A DNA stretch of 8,699 nucleotides from Chloroflexota bacterium (GTDB lineage: Bacteria > Chloroflexota > Ktedonobacteria > Ktedonobacterales > Ktedonobacteraceae), in contig JAJZEJ010000251.1 of the NCBI GenBank assembly GCA_021828635.1, positions 1-8,699 on the forward strand, written 5' to 3'. Under the pieces are notes generated by a model. That model ran no database searches. It saw only the letters and a program-made list of their open reading frames with translations, and was not told where the DNA came from. Below are positions 1 to 6,724 of this stretch, in pieces. Numbering within the stretch: the first letter of the stretch is position 1; each line of letters begins with the position of its first letter. Both the position numbers and the translations under genes were made by a program.

Positions 1-417
1 ATACTGGCACATGACCATTGCGCCCGCGCTACTACCCGCAATCACCGCTCCGGCCTCATACGCTTCGAGCATGGCCTGATAGCTGGCACTGCCGGTCAGC
101 GTTTCACCAAGATAGCCCGTAAAACCGCCAAGCATGTAGATCAGACCGGCCTGGCGCACTTGCGTGGCTATATTTGCGTCATTAGCGGAAGCGCGATCAA
201 TCAAAGGAATCGCTTCGACATTTGTGGCTCCCAACGAACGAAACCAGTCGGTGCCGTTAGAGCCTGCACGCCGATGATTATTATCTGGCGCGGCGGCAGT
301 GGGAATAATGCGCACAGGGGCATCAAAGCCGCCTGCCAGAACAAGCGCACGGCGATCCGCCTCGGCCATCTTTCCGCCGAACTCGGCCCCGCCTTCCAAG
401 ACAAGATAGCCAACCAT
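1..417 (-). CDS. Peptidase S51/cyanophycinase-like protein, C-terminus cut by window edge
   Basis: Open from an ATG at 417 to the window edge, giving 139 residues without a stop. The fold is that of the class I glutamine-amidotransferase-like S51 hydrolases (dipeptidase E, cyanophycinase), cytosolic serine enzymes that cleave Asp-containing peptides or cyanophycin. Visible landmarks are an N-terminal LVLEGGAEF strand-turn, a conserved SAND segment at residues 77-80, and the nucleophile elbow AGSSAGAM at 127-134 with Ser130 as the expected nucleophile (codon AGC at 30-28). The His and acidic triad members lie beyond the edge. It aligns without gaps to the upstream neighbour (472-1179), with about 69 of 139 residues identical, so the two are tandem paralogues. 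The start fits that alignment; the ribosome site (GGTGA about 6 nt upstream) is weak. It lies 54 bp after the neighbour's stop, probably in one operon. The real substrate is unknown. Confidence 0.85.
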   Translation of the reverse strand, partial: MVGYLVLEGGAEFGGKMAEADRRALVLAGGFDAPVRIIPTAAAPDNNHRRAGSNGTDWFRSLGATNVEAIPLIDRASANDANIATQVRQAGLIYMLGGFTGYLGETLTGSASYQAMLEAYEAGAVIAGSSAGAMVMCQY

Positions 418-471
418 GAAGATTCACCATTCTATCGTCAGGCTGGCTCAATAGTTGTAGTCAGCCTGTAT

Positions 472-1179
472 CTATTTGAAACTATCAATCAGTCGCTGAC
501 CTACATTGTATCGCACCGGCACACCATGTCGATAGAGCGTCACGCCTCCTTGACCATAGATATTCCAGTCAATCTTTTTGCCGCCCTCACCATCATCGAC
601 GATAGCAGTACGTTGGTCGATGCCCAGAATGACGATATCAGGAATGGCACGAGTTAATTTCTCTACCCAGCCAACACCAAAGAGATCATGATGTGGTAGC
701 ACACAGGCATTGGGCAAAAAACCCCAACCGGCGGCTATCTGGCGCTGCGCAGGTTCAAAATAATACTGGCAAAGCAGCATTGCACCCGCGCCGCTACCCG
801 CCAGTACCGCACCCTTCTTATATGCCGTGCGCATTGCCTCCAGGCAGGCACTTCCTTGCAAGGTGCGATGTGCGTAGCTGATAAAGCCGTCAGTCAAATA
901 AATCAGGCGCGACTGACTAATGTAGTTCGCCATCCAGGGATCGTTAGCGGACTTTTTGTCCGCGACAGGCAATACTTCAACCTTTTTCGCGCCCAGATTA
1001 CGAAACCAGAACGCCGCTTGCGCCCCCATTGTCTGATACCGTTGATCGGCTGCCATTGCTGTGGGAAGGACACTGATCGGCACATGAAAACCGCCAGCTA
1101 GCTCTATTGCACGCAGGTCTGGCTGTATCATAATGCCACGAAACTCGCCCCCACCGGCTAAAAAAAGATGTCCCGTCAT
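472..1179 (-). CDS. S51/cyanophycinase-like protein with nucleophile Ser replaced by Gly (probable pseudoenzyme)
   Basis: A 235-residue protein of the S51/class I amidotransferase-like family, full length. The frame stays open up to an ATG at 1302, but the ATG at 1179 is chosen because its MTGHLFLAGGGEF aligns exactly with the start of the downstream paralogue and has GAGGG 5 nt upstream. The fold markers are intact: LAGG at 28-31, SAND at 78-81, LPHHD at 161-165 (the expected catalytic His region) and GIDQ at 186-189. The nucleophile elbow reads AGSGAGAM at 127-134, so residue 130, Ser in the paralogue, is Gly (codon GGC at 792-790 versus AGC at 30-28). The GID-Q position often carries Glu in cyanophycinase-like proteins, by my recollection. 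I infer loss of hydrolase activity with a retained fold, perhaps a regulatory or heteromeric partner of the downstream copy. A different catalytic chemistry cannot be excluded. Confidence 0.85.
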   Translation of the reverse strand: MTGHLFLAGGGEFRGIMIQPDLRAIELAGGFHVPISVLPTAMAADQRYQTMGAQAAFWFRNLGAKKVEVLPVADKKSANDPWMANYISQSRLIYLTDGFISYAHRTLQGSACLEAMRTAYKKGAVLAGSGAGAMLLCQYYFEPAQRQIAAGWGFLPNACVLPHHDLFGVGWVEKLTRAIPDIVILGIDQRTAIVDDGEGGKKIDWNIYGQGGVTLYRHGVPVRYNVGQRLIDSFK

Positions 1180-1247
1180 GCTTGCCCTCGTAGCTCCTCT
1201 ATGAAGTTGGTACTGACCTTCCTGGTCACTTACCATCCTGACTAAAA

Positions 1248-1275
1248 AATATACAGATGAGATACTCAATGCAAA
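1248..1275 (-). promoter_or_regulatory. Candidate promoter for the S51 gene pair
   Basis: On the minus strand a TTTGCA -35 box (1275-1270, 4 of 6 matches) is followed after 16 bp by TATATT (1253-1248, 5 of 6 matches). It lies about 70 bp upstream of the ATG at 1179. One copy of the 12-bp direct repeat lies in the spacer and touches the -10 box; the other lies just upstream of the -35 box. Confidence 0.35.
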
Positions 1276-1295
1276 CGTACCAGACAGATGAGATA
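1253..1295. repeat. 12-bp direct repeat, two copies 31 bp apart
   Basis: ACAGATGAGATA occurs at 1253-1264 and again, identical, at 1284-1295. The start-to-start distance is 31 bp, close to three helical turns, so a protein bound to both would sit on the same face of the DNA. The copies bracket the -35 box of the candidate promoter for the S51 pair and lie upstream of the divergent YjbQ gene. Two binding sites for one regulator is the simplest reading; the regulator is not in the window. Confidence 0.5.
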
Positions 1296-1353
1296 TTGTC
1301 AAGAAACGGGCGGTTCTCCTATTACTTGCAGGTACATCACTCCATTATGCTTT

Positions 1354-1382
1354 TTGTGAAGAGACATTCGGCTGGTGATAAA
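1354..1382 (+). promoter_or_regulatory. Weak candidate promoter for the YjbQ-family gene
   Basis: TTGTGA (1354-1359, 4 of 6) and GATAAA (1377-1382, 4 of 6) are separated by 17 bp, about 80 bp before the ATG at 1461. Only spacing and partial matches support it. Confidence 0.25.
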
Positions 1383-1460
1383 CGTGATAGGATATGGAAG
1401 AGGGTTAGCCTGCTTCACAAAAGGGGTAGACCTGCTCACTACATGACAGGAGAAGATACT

Positions 1461-1850
1461 ATGAGAACCTTTACCGTGTCCACTCACAAGAAAGATCAGA
1501 TCGTAGACATTACAGATACAGTCGAGAGCTATTTGCGGCAAGAGAAGAATACTGAGGGTCATTGCTCGCTCTTTGTCGCACACACCACCTGCTGCCTGAC
1601 CAGTGCCGACCTTGACCCAGGCACCGATCTTGACCTATTGGATGCCTTGCGCCATCTCTTACCAGACCTACCCTATCGCCATCCACATAATCTCTCGCAC
1701 ACTGAGGACCATCTTATCTCATCCATCATTGGTCCCTCGCTGGTCATTCCCTACACACACCATCAACTGATGCTCGGCACCTGGCAACGCATAATCCTGG
1801 TCGAACTAGATGGCCCCCGCCAACGCACGATTCATATGTCTGTGTTTTAG
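1461..1850 (+). CDS. YjbQ/UPF0047 family protein
   Basis: A 129-residue protein matching the small, widespread UPF0047 (YjbQ, TIGR00149) family at normal length. Family landmarks are HTTC early in the chain, a stretch of acidic residues ending in DLLDAL, HTEDHL, SSIIGPSLVIP, LMLGTWQ and the near C-terminal LDGPRQR. Conserved His and acidic residues cluster in a trimeric, cytosolic fold. Members have been reported to give secondary thiamine-phosphate synthase activity in E. coli, but the physiological role is unsettled, so only the family is certain. The ATG at 1461 is preferred to in-frame upstream ATGs because AGGAGA lies 7 nt before it and the family begins with this F-x-V strand. It is transcribed divergently from the S51 pair and converges with the cassette, its stop lying 19 bp from the stop of the 323-residue cassette protein. 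No terminator is visible in that gap. Confidence 0.93.
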   Translation: MRTFTVSTHKKDQIVDITDTVESYLRQEKNTEGHCSLFVAHTTCCLTSADLDPGTDLDLLDALRHLLPDLPYRHPHNLSHTEDHLISSIIGPSLVIPYTHHQLMLGTWQRIILVELDGPRQRTIHMSVF

Positions 1851-1869
1851 TTTTGATGAAGTTCGCTCT

Positions 1870-2841
1870 TCAATTATAGCGTGCGGTTGGCAGATGGCGA
1901 CCGATATAGCCAATAATCAGTCTTTTTGTGCTGTCATCAGGAATAAAGTGAATACGCCAGGAATTGGGGGTAAGACGTACATGCCAGCTAAATAAACGTT
2001 CCTCACCGTCAGGGCAACGGAATGTACGTTCGCTCCAATATTGCTCTAGTGTTGTACTACTTTCAGGAGAAACCTTAAAGGGCATAGTGCTTGTATCAAA
2101 GGCTCCATCATGCCATTGCAGGCAAAAGCCATCAAGTTCACGCAACTTCTTCAAAATCGCATGTAGGAGCGGATGACCAGAAGACAGTATCTGTAATTGC
2201 GCTTCAACCACATCACAAAATTGCAAGCGAGGAAACCATTCTTCTCGATTATGCCATATATTCTGTCCCTTACTAACCTTTTGATCAGCTTGTATACGTT
2301 CAACAATCCATGCAGCATGTGTTTCGACATGAGTAGCCATACTCGCGTGCATCACGCTTATACGCTGATCTTCGTGAATGATGCCTTCCTCGTCCATCTC
2401 CACAATAGAAAGATTGATCTGGCTCTCCTCCCAAAATGGTTCTGAACGCAGACTAAGCGCAAGGGCATCTAGCAAATAAGCAGCTCCCAACCCTTTTGCT
2501 TCTCTGCCCTCATGGAAAAACTGGCACATATTGTTTTTATCGACTAATTCCTGATTAAGAACACCATCTAAGAAGGGCGCGTGAGCGGTCAACGTTCTAA
2601 AGAAACTTCGCATCTCTCGACGTACAGCCGAGTCATTACGCCATTGAGCAATGGTATAATCAGGAGCCAGCAAAAGATGATCTAATCCTGAATCAGTACG
2701 AATAGTACGCTTCACACCATGTGATGGTGATGTAGCTAAAACAACAGTGTCAATTAGCTCTTCCATCAAGCGCCGTGCTTCGGGAATGCTGTTTGCTGGC
2801 GATTGTATAGATAAATCGTTCAGCACCATCTCCAAATTCAT
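1870..2841 (-). CDS. Uncharacterised protein, third gene of DUF262/DUF3696 cassette; probable effector
   Basis: A 323-residue protein I do not recognise. No signal peptide, membrane segment or nucleotide-binding motif is visible, so it is likely cytosolic. Residues 1-130 are helical-looking with charged patches. Residues 195-215 hold WHNREEWFPRLQF. The last 75 residues look most conserved: SPESSTTL (258-265), RCPDGEERLFSWHVRLTP (275-292), then WRIHF (295-299) and IIGYIGRHLPT (309-319). The basic and His residues there (His287, Arg289, Arg296, His298, Arg315, His316) on short strands recall small beta-sheet RNases such as RelE-type toxins; this is a guess from appearance only. The start has a GGAGGAG ribosome site inside the end of the ATPase gene, and only 3 bp separate the two genes, so translation is probably coupled. 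Position and novelty suggest the effector or substrate-recognition part of the cassette. Confidence 0.8.
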   Translation of the reverse strand: MNLEMVLNDLSIQSPANSIPEARRLMEELIDTVVLATSPSHGVKRTIRTDSGLDHLLLAPDYTIAQWRNDSAVRREMRSFFRTLTAHAPFLDGVLNQELVDKNNMCQFFHEGREAKGLGAAYLLDALALSLRSEPFWEESQINLSIVEMDEEGIIHEDQRISVMHASMATHVETHAAWIVERIQADQKVSKGQNIWHNREEWFPRLQFCDVVEAQLQILSSGHPLLHAILKKLRELDGFCLQWHDGAFDTSTMPFKVSPESSTTLEQYWSERTFRCPDGEERLFSWHVRLTPNSWRIHFIPDDSTKRLIIGYIGRHLPTARYN

Positions 2842-2844
2842 ATG

Positions 2845-4041
2845 CTACTCTTCTCCTCCACGTCGCGGCATGAGCAGTTCTTCCAGGCTTTTGTCCCATT
2901 CATCGAAGAAATCATCGGGCCACTGGTCAATCCGCCCATCCCTATCTATCTTTGGTGAAATAACCTCACTCTGCCCATCCTCTTCACGCCGTCTAAAAAA
3001 ATGTAACTGCACGTCATCTGGTTTTGCCTGCCCATCATGCACAGCCAAACGAATACCATTTAGCACGTGGTCGCTATGCGTCTCAACAATAATTTGCACA
3101 CCGCCGTGTGCAGCACGCGCCAGCAATCGCCCTATCTGAGCCTGCCCTTTAGGATGCAGATGCGCCTCTGGGTTCTCAATAATTAAAAGCGAACCAAAAC
3201 CAGCAGAAAGAACGGCTACAAGTACCGGCAATACATATGTTATGCCAAAACCGACATTTGTCGCTCTATAATAGTTAGTAACATCAGTATCCGAGGCAAA
3301 AGCATAGCGAATTCCAATAACATCCATTGAGCTTGTAGCAGCTTGATCCAAAGCGATACGTGTACCAGGGCTTATCTCGCCAAGCCACGCCTCCACTTGA
3401 TGTCTTAGACTATACGATAAAGCTTTTTCGTGACCTAACTTTTGACTAGGGATTTGCTCATCGCCGTGAACTCCCAAAAAATGTACTGCGTATTCACCTT
3501 TTAACCCTAATAGACGATCTTCTTGTACTTGAGAATTTGATGTTTCAAAGAACAAACGTGGCCCTAATCTCTCGGCATGTAAATAATGGAAATAGCTTTG
3601 AGCATAACCATCCAGAAACAAGGCGCTAGGCATAGTATTATTTACGTGCTTTTCAGATTCATTTTCTGGTTTCAGAAGTTTCAAAATATCCGAATATTTA
3701 TCACATGATAAGACCCATTTTTTATTAGAGAAACGATATTCAGATAAATATGCTTCACTCATGCCTTCAATAAAGTCTAATTCTACATCCAAACTGATAC
3801 TGATAATATTTTGTACCGCTTTTTCAAACAGTGCATCGAGACCAGTCCCTATATTGACTAAATCACCTCTAAGTATAAAATATGATGTATTGGCTTTATA
3901 TGACTGCCGAAGCAACAAAAGTGATTGTATAACGGAAGATTTTCCTGTTCCATTTAAACCAGTCAACAAAGTAAGTGGTTTGAAGTCAAATGACTGATCT
4001 TCAAAGCACTTGAAATTCTGCAATCTTAGTTTACGAATCAT
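2845..4041 (-). CDS. AAA15/AAA21-type ATPase with DUF3696-like C-terminus
   Basis: A 398-residue SMC/RecF-like ABC-fold ATPase. It opens with IRKLRLQNFKCFED, typical of the OLD/AAA15 group. Walker A is GLNGTGKSS at 28-36 (Lys34). A signature-like NVGFGITYVLP lies at 262-272 and Walker B LLIIENPEAHLHP at 285-297 with Glu289 and Glu292. The switch-His region IIVETHSDHVLNGIR is at 317-331. The tail, DGRIDQWPDDFFDEWDKSL, matches the C-terminal DUF3696 pattern as I know it. There is no TOPRIM domain after the ATPase, which sets it apart from GajA and classical OLD nucleases, and no long coiled coil. The ATG overlaps the DUF262 stop as ATGA (4041-4038), with GAGGTG 6 nt upstream. Such ATPases act as sensors or regulators in several anti-phage systems; here it probably couples nucleotide hydrolysis to the DUF262 and third-gene proteins. 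The specific trigger is unknown. Confidence 0.92.
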   Translation of the reverse strand: MIRKLRLQNFKCFEDQSFDFKPLTLLTGLNGTGKSSVIQSLLLLRQSYKANTSYFILRGDLVNIGTGLDALFEKAVQNIISISLDVELDFIEGMSEAYLSEYRFSNKKWVLSCDKYSDILKLLKPENESEKHVNNTMPSALFLDGYAQSYFHYLHAERLGPRLFFETSNSQVQEDRLLGLKGEYAVHFLGVHGDEQIPSQKLGHEKALSYSLRHQVEAWLGEISPGTRIALDQAATSSMDVIGIRYAFASDTDVTNYYRATNVGFGITYVLPVLVAVLSAGFGSLLIIENPEAHLHPKGQAQIGRLLARAAHGGVQIIVETHSDHVLNGIRLAVHDGQAKPDDVQLHFFRRREEDGQSEVISPKIDRDGRIDQWPDDFFDEWDKSLEELLMPRRGGEE

Positions 4042-5177
4042 GATAGCACCTCATCCACAAGCATTTTAATTGCACTAAAGCGACGTTTTATCTTAGCAGT
4101 GCCTCTTGCACTATGAGAAATAGCATCATCAAAGGCTCGGTCATTCATCATATTCACAAACTGGCTGATGACCCTCTCTTTTCTACATCTCAGCAGATCT
4201 AGTTGCTCGTCGCTTAGCTGGCTCAAGACTACAGACCAGCATTCAAATAATGCCTTATTAATTGGATAACGAGTCTCTTCAAGACTGTAACACTTACGAA
4301 AAGCTTTTCTCCCAAAAATATCATACGCAGCAACCATCGCCCGCTTGAATGCTTGTTCAAGCATTTGAAGCTCACTATCGGGCATCTTATTCAAGGTACC
4401 CATAGCATCATTCAAAAAACTGTCAAACTCTCTGGCATTATATTGAGCATACGGAGTGATACGGAAAGCCAGAAAACGCAGAACACATTCCTGGTCAGCT
4501 AGACGTTCCCTACGAATACTATTTCTGGTAGCTTGCTTAAATTCTTGGGATGCTGCCAGCCGTGCTAATAATTCAGTTGCTTTACCCTGATTTAACACAT
4601 GACGCATTTCTTGAGCGGATAGCGGTGTCTCACCAGTGTTAATGCGTTTGAAAATATTAAACTTTACTTCCCCTGGAGTTCCCTTCTCAATAAGATAAAC
4701 AGTCACTTGCGTTTCATTGATCCGCCGTTGATACATTGGCGGCAATTCATCGTATGTTTTTCCATTAAGAGATGCAAGAAACTCTAATTCAGTCAATCTC
4801 AAAGATTTATCTATCACAAAACGCTTCAAAGCAACCGAACGCTGTAAACCATCTACTACCAGCCATTTATCATCATCAGTAGCATCAACATAAAATACAG
4901 GTAAAGGGATACGAATGAGAATAGACTCGATCAGCCGACTTTGCGCACCATCACTCCATAGACCTCCTTTACGATGAAAATTCTGTACTACATCTAATTC
5001 TTCATGCTTAATACGTGTAAAAAGAAGGTCAAGCGTCATGATTCGTGTATCAACACGAATCAGTGTAGGATTAAAAGGGTCGGTAATTCTCTCTTCACTA
5101 CCAACATCTTCGAGTTCAATACCAGTGCCATCGTCAATAATGGAGAGGTCGTGTATCATATCAGCTTCTTCAGCCAT
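4038..5177 (-). CDS. DUF262 (ParB/Srx-like, GmrSD N-terminal type) protein
   Basis: A 379-residue protein with a DUF262 domain. Hallmarks are GGLWSDGAQSRLIESILIRI at 71-90 followed by PLPVFYV, the nucleotide-binding/active-site motif VVDGLQR at 107-113 (family DGQQR, one Gln replaced by Leu), and FKRINTGETPLSAQEMRHVL at 176-195. The remainder is helical. There is no C-terminal HNH (DUF1524) nuclease of the kind in GmrSD type IV restriction enzymes, so this is a stand-alone DUF262 subunit; nuclease or NTPase activity would have to come from the DUF262 domain or its partners. Residues 1-40 are acidic and low in family similarity. The ATG at 5177 is preferred to one at 5360 in the same frame because the longer form would run through the promoter and inverted repeat. 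AGGTAG lies 7-12 nt upstream. It is the first gene of the cassette and overlaps the ATPase gene by 4 bp. Confidence 0.9.
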   Translation of the reverse strand: MAEEADMIHDLSIIDDGTGIELEDVGSEERITDPFNPTLIRVDTRIMTLDLLFTRIKHEELDVVQNFHRKGGLWSDGAQSRLIESILIRIPLPVFYVDATDDDKWLVVDGLQRSVALKRFVIDKSLRLTELEFLASLNGKTYDELPPMYQRRINETQVTVYLIEKGTPGEVKFNIFKRINTGETPLSAQEMRHVLNQGKATELLARLAASQEFKQATRNSIRRERLADQECVLRFLAFRITPYAQYNAREFDSFLNDAMGTLNKMPDSELQMLEQAFKRAMVAAYDIFGRKAFRKCYSLEETRYPINKALFECWSVVLSQLSDEQLDLLRCRKERVISQFVNMMNDRAFDDAISHSARGTAKIKRRFSAIKMLVDEVLS

Positions 5178-5207
5178 AACCGCTACCTGTTTCTCTTTAA
5201 AGTCTCT

Positions 5208-5246
5208 AGCGTTATATTTTATGTTGCCATTATAAAATATAACGCT
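5208..5246. repeat. Perfect 15-bp inverted repeat over cassette promoter (candidate operator)
   Basis: AGCGTTATATTTTAT at 5208-5222 is mirrored exactly by ATAAAATATAACGCT at 5232-5246, with a 9-base centre (5223-5231). A further 5 bp (TCTCT at 5203-5207 with AGAGA at 5249-5253) can pair past a 2-base offset. The -10 box of the cassette promoter (5229-5234) lies across the centre and one arm. As the predicted transcript starts near 5222, the RNA would carry only one arm, so this is better read as a DNA operator than an RNA hairpin. A dimeric repressor, perhaps a cassette product, is the likely ligand. Confidence 0.7.
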
Positions 5247-5257
5247 AAAGAGAGCAA
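5229..5257 (-). promoter_or_regulatory. Promoter of the DUF262-ATPase cassette
   Basis: On the minus strand a consensus TATAAT (5234-5229) is preceded after 17 bp by TTGCTC (5257-5252, 3 of 6 matches). The predicted start of transcription near 5222 leaves about 45 nt before the ATG at 5177. The weak -35 with a perfect -10, overlapped by the inverted repeat, suits a repressible promoter. Confidence 0.6.
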
Positions 5258-5382
5258 GACTTAACTCTACATTACAAGCCATTGAACGGTGTAGGCATAA
5301 TAGGGCAGGTTCACAAAAATTAGCATCACCCACCCTATGATCTAACACTAAACATCTCATCTAGCTACATTCTTAAACCCGC

Positions 5383-6693
5383 TCAATTAAACAAGTTCGG
5401 GAAGATCGAGCTGAGAATAATCAAGATGGTTAGAACCGTCATCACGATAGTTGTAGTCCACGCGATGAAATTCCGCACGCGCCCATTCACATATTTACCG
5501 AGGAGGCGGCGATCATTGCACAATATAATCATCAGCACCAGGATAAGCGGCAAAAGCATACCACCGACAATATTCGGCAAGTTCAGCACAAATACGAGGT
5601 CATTGGTTGGCACAAACAGCGTTACGCCTCCACCAACAACAATAACTAGCGTATAGAGAAACAAGAACTGTGGCGCATCCTTGAATTTACGTCCTACCCC
5701 ACGCTCCCAGCCAAAGGCTTCAGCAATAGAATATGCCGTCGAGAGTGGTAACACACTGGCGGCCATGAGAGACGCATTGAGCAACCCAATCCCAAACAAA
5801 ATCTCCGCAATCTTGCCATTGCCCCCTACTAATGGTGCCAGCGCCAGCGCGGCATCTTTAGCCTGCGTAATCTGAATATGATGGACATACAACGTCGCTC
5901 CAGTCGCAACCACGATAAAAAATGCCACAAAATCGGTCAGGAATGAACCAACATAGGTATCAATACGTTCGTAGTTGAGATGATCGACGGAAATATATTT
6001 GTCAGCAATCGCGGATTGCTGATAAAACTGCATCCAGGGCGCAATCGTTGTACCAATAACGGCCACCAGCGTTAGTAGATAGCCAAGCGGCTCCCCAGGT
6101 CCACGTGGTACTGTCGGCGCGATAGTCTCATGAAAGACCTGCAACCAGTCGGGACGAACAAGAAAACCACTAAAGACATAACTAAAGTAGATGATACATA
6201 AGACCAGCAAAATGCGCTCGACATATTTGTAGTTACCACGAATCACAAGGAACCAGACCAGTATAGCAGCTACAGGAACGGCAATCAGAGGGCTTACTCC
6301 AAAAATATCCATTGCGCCCGCGACACCCGCAAATTCCGCTACCGTTGTAGCAGTATTGGCAATCAGCAACAGTAACATACTCCAAAATGTGATGCGCACG
6401 CCAAAACGTTCCCGGATCAGATCAGCCAGTCCTTTGCCGGTCACAACGCCCATGCGTGCAACCATTTCCTGCACCACCGCCAGGCTAATCGTAACCAGGA
6501 CAATGGCCCATAGCAACTTGTAGCCATATTGCGCTCCCGCGAGCGAGTAACCGGTAATACCAGTAGCATCATTATCGACATTAGCGGTAATAAGGCCGGG
6601 ACCAATCACAGAGAGTAGAACTAAAATCTGGCGCATCCAGACCCGACGCGCACCACGTCGCCGCTTCACGGTGACTTTATCGGACTTGTTCAT
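5383..6693 (-). CDS. Nramp-family divalent cation transporter, probable Mg2+ transporter (NRMT-like)
   Basis: A 436-residue inner-membrane protein of the SLC11/Nramp LeuT fold with about eleven hydrophobic segments from residue 22 to 430. The segment after GPGLITAN reads DNDATG (40-45). Aligned to the metal-binding DPGN of helix 1, the Asp is kept (Asp42) and Asn becomes Gly45. Helix 6 reads GTTIAPWMQ (214-222) where classical Nramps have the MPH motif, so the metal-binding Met is Ala219 and the His is Trp221. Loss of the soft Met ligand argues against Mn2+/Fe2+ selectivity and fits the Nramp-related Mg2+ transporters (NRMT). The M-box in the leader independently says magnesium. The start is firm: AAGGAGGT (6706-6699) lies 5 nt before the ATG. 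It is the only gene on its riboswitch-controlled message unless transcription reads on into the cassette; no clear terminator follows it. Confidence 0.93.
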   Translation of the reverse strand: MNKSDKVTVKRRRGARRVWMRQILVLLSVIGPGLITANVDNDATGITGYSLAGAQYGYKLLWAIVLVTISLAVVQEMVARMGVVTGKGLADLIRERFGVRITFWSMLLLLIANTATTVAEFAGVAGAMDIFGVSPLIAVPVAAILVWFLVIRGNYKYVERILLVLCIIYFSYVFSGFLVRPDWLQVFHETIAPTVPRGPGEPLGYLLTLVAVIGTTIAPWMQFYQQSAIADKYISVDHLNYERIDTYVGSFLTDFVAFFIVVATGATLYVHHIQITQAKDAALALAPLVGGNGKIAEILFGIGLLNASLMAASVLPLSTAYSIAEAFGWERGVGRKFKDAPQFLFLYTLVIVVGGGVTLFVPTNDLVFVLNLPNIVGGMLLPLILVLMIILCNDRRLLGKYVNGRVRNFIAWTTTIVMTVLTILIILSSIFPNLFN

Positions 6694-6724
6694 GGCACAC
6701 CTCCTTGTCGGGGACAGAGTCTAA

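Noticed and set aside
201..413. 70-codon minus-strand frame over the partial S51 gene
   Set aside because: Wrong frame: the paralogue-matching protein is read from 417 and stays open to the window edge.
160..657. 165-codon open frame on the plus strand
   Set aside because: It runs antisense across the two S51 paralogues, whose alignment to each other is strong; its own translation shows no family features.
1180..1302. 41-residue N-terminal extension of the S51 protein
   Set aside because: The paralogue begins at the equivalent of 1179, and the extension overlaps the candidate promoter.
2747..3139. 130-codon plus-strand frame
   Set aside because: Serine- and cysteine-rich antisense shadow of the ATPase and third cassette gene, with no ribosome site or motif.
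2845..4041. Assignment of the ATPase to Gabija, PARIS or Septu
   Set aside because: No TOPRIM domain in the ATPase, no recognisable AriB-type TOPRIM partner and no HNH partner gene.
5300..5338. Possible 10-bp hairpin with two G-U pairs, downstream of the transporter gene on the minus strand
   Set aside because: Large 19-nt loop and no T tract after it, so it is not a convincing terminator.
5178..5360. 61-residue N-terminal extension of the DUF262 protein
   Set aside because: It would translate through a consensus promoter and the perfect inverted repeat, and its residues show no DUF262 similarity.
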